A DNA stretch of 9,808 bases. It comes from DASYAN01 sp036501345 (GTDB lineage: Bacteria > Chloroflexota > Ktedonobacteria > Ktedonobacterales > Ktedonobacteraceae). A program made the translations under genes and the position numbers. Location of the stretch: the NCBI GenBank assembly GCA_036501345.1, contig DASYAN010000325.1, positions 1 to 9,808 of the forward strand. The letters are read 5' to 3'. Within the stretch, counting starts at the first letter, position 1, and every line of letters starts with the position of its first letter. This document shows positions 6,072-9,808 of the stretch, one piece after another. A model generated the notes under the pieces. The model was not told the origin of the DNA. It searched no databases and saw nothing but the letters and a program-made list of their open reading frames with translations.

Positions 6072-7850
6072 TCAATTCAGGGCTTTGAGCATTGGAACCA
6101 ATGTGGTCTTACGCCAGTGAAGACTGAGAAGCTCACTCAAATAGGTTTGCCATTGCTCTTCACATCCTAATGCTCGGTAGGTCGTGCGAGCTTTCTCCAG
6201 CCAGTTAACAGCTCTGCTATAGTACTTGGTCTGGCCTTTACTGATGATATATTCTGCTTGCCGTTGACAAGCCTGGATTACCCAATCGGGTCGTGAAGTT
6301 AAAGCGGCAGCCACCACTCGCTCTATCAATTTATAGTCTGTCGATGAGTCTGCTACCGCGATGGCATCATCGATCAGTCCCTCGTGCAGAAACATCTCTA
6401 CTTGTCCATCTTTACAGTGGGACTTTGTGTGACGGAGGGAATTGAGCAGGATCTCTCGTCGTTCTGGCCATTGCTCACCAGCAATCTGGGCAACGTGCAG
6501 ATAGTTTTCCAGACTCAATTGCTCATAGAAAGCTCTTTCAGCAGACGTGAGTGCCAATTCCTGCCTTCCCATCGCTACAGCCTGATCGCGTAGCCACTTC
6601 ACGAGATCTGCTTTGGAGCCATCCAAAGTCAGGCCATGTTGAGCAATTTGAATGCTTTGTTCACTTTCACCATGTTCATACAACGCTTGTGCGAGAGCGA
6701 GTGCTTCCGAGGGCGAGTGCACATCATTGAGCCCGTAGTCCATGGCTTCCTGTATGCGACCCAGGTGTATAAGCATGATGTTATATAGCTCAAGTTGTCC
6801 TTCTGCCTCTGCTAGATAGAGATACTCCTGCCAACGTCCGCGCCGTTTCAAGACGTTAAGCCTTGCTAGTGCCAGTTCGTCTGCATAATCGGGAGCTTCG
6901 TCATCCCAGGCTCCTTTATCAGTGATATTTCCCTGCAAAACTCGCATGAGGGGAGGATAATCCCACCCTTGGACAGCCGTGGCAACTGCCATTTCAAAAC
7001 TCTCATCAATCACAGAGTCACCAAGCTTCTTCCGCCAGCTCTTTAACTGATTGGTCCACCACTCGCGCTCTTGGAAGGTGAGATCCGCACAGAGCAGGGC
7101 TTCGGCTAACACTGCTGTCAAATCAGAGAAGAATTGGCTGGCTTGACGATCAAAATCGTCCAAGTGTTTCCACCCGGCTACACATCCCTCGGTGATGGCT
7201 CGAAGCAAGGTTAAAGCGTGACGCCCATCCTCCGCCTTGATCAACGCCCAGGCAGGCTCTAAGATGCCGCCTAATTTCCTGACGATCGCATCGATTTCCC
7301 AGTAGGACTCGGAGGATTGACTGCGGATGATGGAGTGAATCTGGCGATGGATAGCCTTTGGGTCTATCTCACTCTTCTCAAGTGGGGCATGTGTTGGCGC
7401 TGTAGTTATGGGCTCAAGCGAGGTGAGACCAAGTGAGGTTATTGTTCTTTCAATGGTTCCTACCAGAGGAGGTTCTTGCTCAGCTAACTTCAGGAGGAGC
7501 AACTGCATCTGGTCACGATTCAAGCTTGCCAACTGGCTCTCAAGAGGAGGACGTTCCTCAATCATTTCTGGCTGGTGAATGCAGGCTAGACAGGTAGCCA
7601 CGATATGCTTACACCACCCTCCCCAATCATATGGACAAGTACAGGTTGCCGTGAGATCCTCGTCGGAGTCAAAGGTACAACAAACAATATAGGGCAATAC
7701 TTCACTGCCCTCAACCTCTGCCTGCAAGAGAGTGCCACGCCGAACAAGCGAGATTACTGCGTCCTCCTGGTAATAGTCATATCCACGCTGGAAAGACTGT
7801 ACGGAACTATACTGCCGAATGGTCTTTTCAGTCAACTGAGACCAAGCCAT
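6072..7850 (-). CDS. SWIM zinc-finger / TPR-like protein
   Basis: A 592-residue protein. An N-terminal segment (FQRGYDYYQEDAVISLVRRG, then VEGSEVLPYIVCC) precedes a complete SWIM motif with ligands Cys70, Cys72, Cys80 and His82 (CTCPYDWGGWCKHIVA). SWIM domains bind zinc and mediate DNA or protein contacts. The remaining 500 residues are helical repeats of TPR type, with the Leu/Ala periodicity seen in ALALAQALYEHGESEQSIQI and similar segments, ending LVPMLKALN. This fits bacterial SWIM zinc-finger proteins of unknown function. The start is supported by AGAGGA 6-11 bp upstream and by a promoter conserved with the duplicated copy. It is first gene of the minus-strand module. A wrecked paralog lies at 1784-2426, and the next gene shares its C-terminal scaffold. 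No signal peptide is seen, so it is probably cytoplasmic. Confidence 0.85.
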   Translation of the reverse strand: MAWSQLTEKTIRQYSSVQSFQRGYDYYQEDAVISLVRRGTLLQAEVEGSEVLPYIVCCTFDSDEDLTATCTCPYDWGGWCKHIVATCLACIHQPEMIEERPPLESQLASLNRDQMQLLLLKLAEQEPPLVGTIERTITSLGLTSLEPITTAPTHAPLEKSEIDPKAIHRQIHSIIRSQSSESYWEIDAIVRKLGGILEPAWALIKAEDGRHALTLLRAITEGCVAGWKHLDDFDRQASQFFSDLTAVLAEALLCADLTFQEREWWTNQLKSWRKKLGDSVIDESFEMAVATAVQGWDYPPLMRVLQGNITDKGAWDDEAPDYADELALARLNVLKRRGRWQEYLYLAEAEGQLELYNIMLIHLGRIQEAMDYGLNDVHSPSEALALAQALYEHGESEQSIQIAQHGLTLDGSKADLVKWLRDQAVAMGRQELALTSAERAFYEQLSLENYLHVAQIAGEQWPERREILLNSLRHTKSHCKDGQVEMFLHEGLIDDAIAVADSSTDYKLIERVVAAALTSRPDWVIQACQRQAEYIISKGQTKYYSRAVNWLEKARTTYRALGCEEQWQTYLSELLSLHWRKTTLVPMLKALN

Positions 7851-7931
7851 TGATTTTCCTCTTGGATCAGGATTTTGCTATGATACTCGACGGTATTACG
7901 GCACTCTAGCATTCAGAGAAGATACGCATAT

Positions 7932-7960
7932 ACCATAGCAGATTAGCTGTCTACAAGCAA
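7932..7960 (-). promoter_or_regulatory. Candidate sigma-70-type promoter of the SWIM/VOC module
   Basis: On the minus strand TTGCTT (7955-7960) is separated by 17 bp from TATGGT (7932-7937), with TGC just before the -10 (extended -10). The predicted start is near 7925, giving a leader of about 75 nt that includes the AGAGGA ribosome binding site. The same geometry is preserved at 2508-2536. Confidence 0.55.
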
Positions 7961-7964
7961 GATG
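7950..7964. repeat. 15-bp direct repeat, unit 1 (unit 2 at 8118-8132)
   Basis: TCTACAAGCAAGATG occurs here and again at 8118-8132, 168 bp apart and in the same orientation. Unit 1 contains the predicted -35. A diverged version (TCCACGAGCAAGAAT) sits at the equivalent place in the duplicated leader near 2526-2540. No matching -10 accompanies unit 2. It may be a regulator-binding site or a leftover of a small duplication. Confidence 0.5.
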
Positions 7965-8204
7965 TATCGGTGATGGATGAGGCGGTGAGATCTGCTCTGT
8001 CAGCGTGCCAAGCCCAAATTGACCGGATTTGGTGGTTTCTAAGCGGGAAGAGGTCATGCAAAAAAGCTTCTCGGCTATGCTGCGGTTGGGGTTGTGATCG
8101 CGGAACTGGCATGATTTTCTACAAGCAAGATGGGATGGACCTGTGAGTTTGCTTCAACATAGCTTCGTTTGGATCGAGATACCATTCGTACCTTGTTGAT
8201 AAGC

Positions 8205-8444
8205 TTACGCTTCTCGATAAGCATTCAAAAAATCATCTCGTGAGATGCCAGCTTGTGTGCAGATAGTTCTCAAGGTAGATCCTTTGATTTTGCTGTGATT
8301 GGGAAGGGTCAAAGGTGTTTTTGAACCGTCAGCATTTTCACGAATCATGGCAATATGTTCTCGTTCTCGAACAAGGGAAAAGCCGAGCAATTCAAGAGCT
8401 TTGAGAACCTTGAGCTTAGGAGCATCAACGGGAAAGTGTGCCAC
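8205..8444 (-). CDS. hicA: HicA-like toxin (mRNA interferase family)
   Basis: A 79-residue protein of the HicA/YcfA double-stranded-RNA-binding-fold family, whose members bind and cleave mRNA. The family layout is visible: KLKVLKALELLGFSLVRERE, a conserved His at 30 in EHIAMIRENADG (the usual catalytic position), then LPNHSKIKGSTLRTICTQAG and the ISRDDFL ending. The usual 'GSHH' is reduced to REREH, but the second His is kept. It starts at GTG, whose first G is also the last base of the hicB TAG (TAGTG), so translation is probably coupled. Its length is normal for the family. It lies downstream of the antitoxin, the less common but known gene order. Activity is likely but unproven. Confidence 0.8.
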   Translation of the reverse strand: MAHFPVDAPKLKVLKALELLGFSLVREREHIAMIRENADGSKTPLTLPNHSKIKGSTLRTICTQAGISRDDFLNAYREA

Positions 8445-8668
8445 TAGAGTGCAACCTCTGTTTCTGCAACAAATGTTTCTAGTACCTGGGATTCTGTGTC
8501 AAAGATATCTGGGCCGAATGTCTCGATATGAAAACGGATAGCAGATTTCACATCGTCAAGGGCTTCTCCATAGGTGTCACCTTCGCCGACAACAACGCCT
8601 TTCAAGCCTAATGGATAAGCAACATAACCATCTGCATGTTTTTCTACAATGATTTTAATTGGCTGCAT
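8444..8668 (-). CDS. hicB: HicB-like antitoxin
   Basis: A 74-residue HicB N-terminal-domain protein: the pattern IIVEKHADGYVAYPLGLKGV, then GEGDTYGEALDDVKSAIRFH is the hallmark beta-alpha 'GYVA-P-L-G ... GDT-EA' fold that caps HicA. The protein stops at about the end of this domain and has no visible C-terminal HTH or ribbon-helix-helix, so DNA binding for autoregulation is not evident. The ribosome binding site GGAGGA (8673-8678) is strong and well placed. The gene precedes hicA with a one-base overlap, and both are probably transcribed from the extended -10 promoter at 8758-8763. Confidence 0.8.
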   Translation of the reverse strand: MQPIKIIVEKHADGYVAYPLGLKGVVVGEGDTYGEALDDVKSAIRFHIETFGPDIFDTESQVLETFVAETEVAL

Positions 8669-8744
8669 AGCTTCCTCCGTCTGCTGATCGGGTAGATTTT
8701 GCCTTCAGGAAATGAGCGTTCAATTGGGTATATGCGATTTGTGT

Positions 8745-8768
8745 TGTGCTCAAGGATAGTATAGCACA
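8745..8768 (-). promoter_or_regulatory. hicBA promoter with inverted-repeat operator candidate
   Basis: On the minus strand TGCTATACT gives an extended -10 (TATACT, complement of 8758-8763). The -35 region is poor. The -10 is bracketed by a 6-bp inverted repeat, TGTGCT (8745-8750) and AGCACA (8763-8768), placed so that a bound regulator would block RNA polymerase. The transcript would start near 8751, leaving a leader of about 80 nt before hicB. Confidence 0.5.
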
Positions 8769-8914
8769 TTCTCTTTATGTTATAACTATAAAATTAAGGG
8801 TTGTAGATCCGTCAGACTGTAAGATATTCAAGACATCATTATTCGGCTAATTTTGATGATTCAAATCTGCCCTCAACGCTCTTCGGAGTGGGGAACTGGT
8901 AGAACTCAAAAACG

Positions 8915-8935
8915 GGTGGTCTCCCTCTTGACTGT
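8915..8935 (+). other. Possible left end of the IS1-like element
   Basis: GGTGGTCTCCCTCTTGACTG begins 71 bp before the transposase ATG and resembles the GGTG... ends of IS1-family elements. No matching inverted end is visible before the right edge of the window, so the right end is lost or outside. Between the hic promoter and this point (8769-8914) I see no gene. Confidence 0.35.
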
Positions 8936-8985
8936 AGATGGTAGGATAGAGGAAAAGTTTACCATCAGAAAGGGGAATGCTCGCT

Positions 8986-9680
8986 ATGGAAGAGAATCAA
9001 ATAGCAACAATTGGATCGTTTTGTTTGAATGAGAAATGTAAAGATTATAATAAGATGAATTATGGTAATGTAATTAAAAGTGGCAAAACAGACAAAGGAG
9101 TCCAATGTTACATCTGTAAAACGTGCAAAAAGAGCTTTACTGAGACAAAGGGAACGATATTTTACTGACAGAGAAAAAGCTCAGTCGTGTGCAGCTTGAT
9201 GCCTTATGGAACTATGTAGGCCATAATGGTGAAAAGGGGGCAGATCTGAAGAAGCTGCAAGAGGAACTTTTTGGAGTGGAAAAGCGATAGACATGGAGAG
9301 TCGCCTTCGGATTGGATGTGCAATAGGCAAGGCAGAAGAAGAAATCGCGCCAGAGCTCATGGAACAAGTAAAAATGCATGCGCCAGACGAAGGGCCGCCA
9401 GCTCTGTCAAGCGATGGAAAAGGTGCATACCCCAAAGCAATGTGAGAAACATGGGGAAAAGTCCCAGAGTATAGTGGTCGAGGAGCACCACCAACACTTC
9501 CAAAACCAGGAAAAGATTGGCAATGCCTCCAAATTATTAAAAAACGGAAGGGAGGAAAGATAGAAAGTGTACGCATCAAAGTTATTTATGGAGACCCAGA
9601 AGATGTAAAAGCAAAATTAGGGTGTCATACAGCATATATTGAAAGAACTAACTTAACCTGCGCGTTCCATGAATGGACGG
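8986..9680 (+). pseudogene. Decayed IS1-family transposase
   Basis: Pieces of one transposase lie in three successive frames. The first (8986-9168) is the zinc-ribbon DNA-binding N-terminus typical of IS1 InsA (FCLNEKC, CYICKTCKKSF, TKGTIFY), ended by TGA at 9166-9168. The second (from about 9168) reads SRVQLDALWNYVGHNGEKG with the first catalytic Asp at 9198-9200, ended by TAG 9288-9290. About 70-80 codons usually found between these pieces appear deleted. The third reads RIGCAIGKAEEEIAPEL, ALSSDGKGAY with the second Asp at 9413-9415, an in-frame TGA at 9443-9445, then a long stretch to AYIERTNLT with Glu at 9641-9643. Homology ends at MNGR after another frameshift near 9660. The full D-D-E triad is recognisable, but the element cannot encode a working enzyme. 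Confidence 0.75.
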
Positions 9681-9808
9681 CCATTGATTCCAACTAATAG
9701 GTCCGGGTAGACAGAAGAAGGAAAGACCTCAAAAGCCGCTTGATTGCAGAGACCAGTCTTTTCCAAACCAAGCAAGGACGGGCGCTAATGAGGCATCGCA
9801 CGTGCTTG
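9681..9808. other. Unassigned tail of the window
   Basis: Past the last transposase match both strands are open: plus from 9701 (VRVDRRRKDLKSRLIAETSL and on) and minus from the edge to TAG 9694-9696 (ARPCLVWKRLVSAIKRLLRS and on). Each continues beyond the window. I recognise neither. One may be a fragment of a second mobile element or of the gene the IS landed in. Confidence 0.3.

Larger units (their letters stand above)
7851..7974 (-). repeat. Duplicated promoter/leader, copy B
   Basis: The partner of 2427-2550: an ungapped alignment at identical distance from the ATG, with a perfect 15-base block at 7930-7944. The remaining spacer to the hicA stop (7975-8204) contains short open stretches on the plus strand (for example QIDRIWWFLSGKRSCKKASR from about 8016) that might be an insertion-sequence remnant, but I cannot assign them. 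Confidence 0.75.

Noticed and set aside
7980..8200. Transposase fragment between hicA and the SWIM promoter
   Set aside because: Short open stretches in two plus-strand frames look protein-like, but no family motif could be identified with confidence.
9181..9579. Minus-strand frame of 132 codons
   Set aside because: It is antisense to the decayed transposase, whose sense-strand motifs (QLDALW, SDGKGAY) are clear.
1..9808. CRISPR array, tRNA or rRNA genes
   Set aside because: No regularly spaced repeats, cloverleaf-like sequence or rRNA-like conserved blocks were seen on either strand.

Overview
The window looks like accessory DNA from a large, mobile-element-rich bacterial chromosome. The SWIM/TPR protein, the pRiA4b ORF-3-like protein, the degenerate primase-like gene and the decayed IS1-type transposase together resemble soil Chloroflexota of the Ktedonobacter type. 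That is an inference from protein resemblance; there is no rRNA or housekeeping marker to confirm it. Every clearly intact gene is on the minus strand. Decayed remnants lie on the plus strand at both ends.

Positions 1-1345 hold a plus-strand pseudogene of an archaeo-eukaryotic-type primase-like protein, with two frameshifts and one in-frame TGA, followed by a 42-codon helix-turn-helix remnant. Positions 1360-7974 hold a minus-strand array read from right to left: promoter, SWIM zinc-finger/TPR protein, VOC(glyoxalase-fold)/TPR protein, pRiA4b ORF-3-like protein split in two by one in-frame TAG, and a DUF3024-like protein. A second promoter then precedes a wrecked SWIM/TPR copy and a second DUF3024-like gene. 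The two ends of the array are duplicates. The promoter-plus-leader at 2427-2550 aligns without gaps to 7851-7974, the wrecked SWIM copy matches the intact one, and the two DUF3024-like proteins are about half identical. The right-hand copy is a complete five-ORF module. The left-hand copy has been eroded to promoter, SWIM/TPR pseudogene and DUF3024-like gene.

Positions 8205-8668 encode a HicB-HicA type II toxin-antitoxin pair with overlapping stop and start codons. Its promoter contains an inverted repeat that straddles the -10. Positions 8915-9680 are a decayed IS1-family transposase. The last 130 bases are unassigned.

The notable candidate system is the five-ORF minus-strand module. Two proteins share a TPR-like C-terminal scaffold but carry different heads (a SWIM zinc finger, and a VOC domain lacking a usual metal-ligand Glu). 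They are co-transcribed with a pRiA4b-like zinc-binding protein and a small DUF3024-like protein. Its function is unknown. Its duplication, its conserved promoter and its mobile surroundings make it worth following up.
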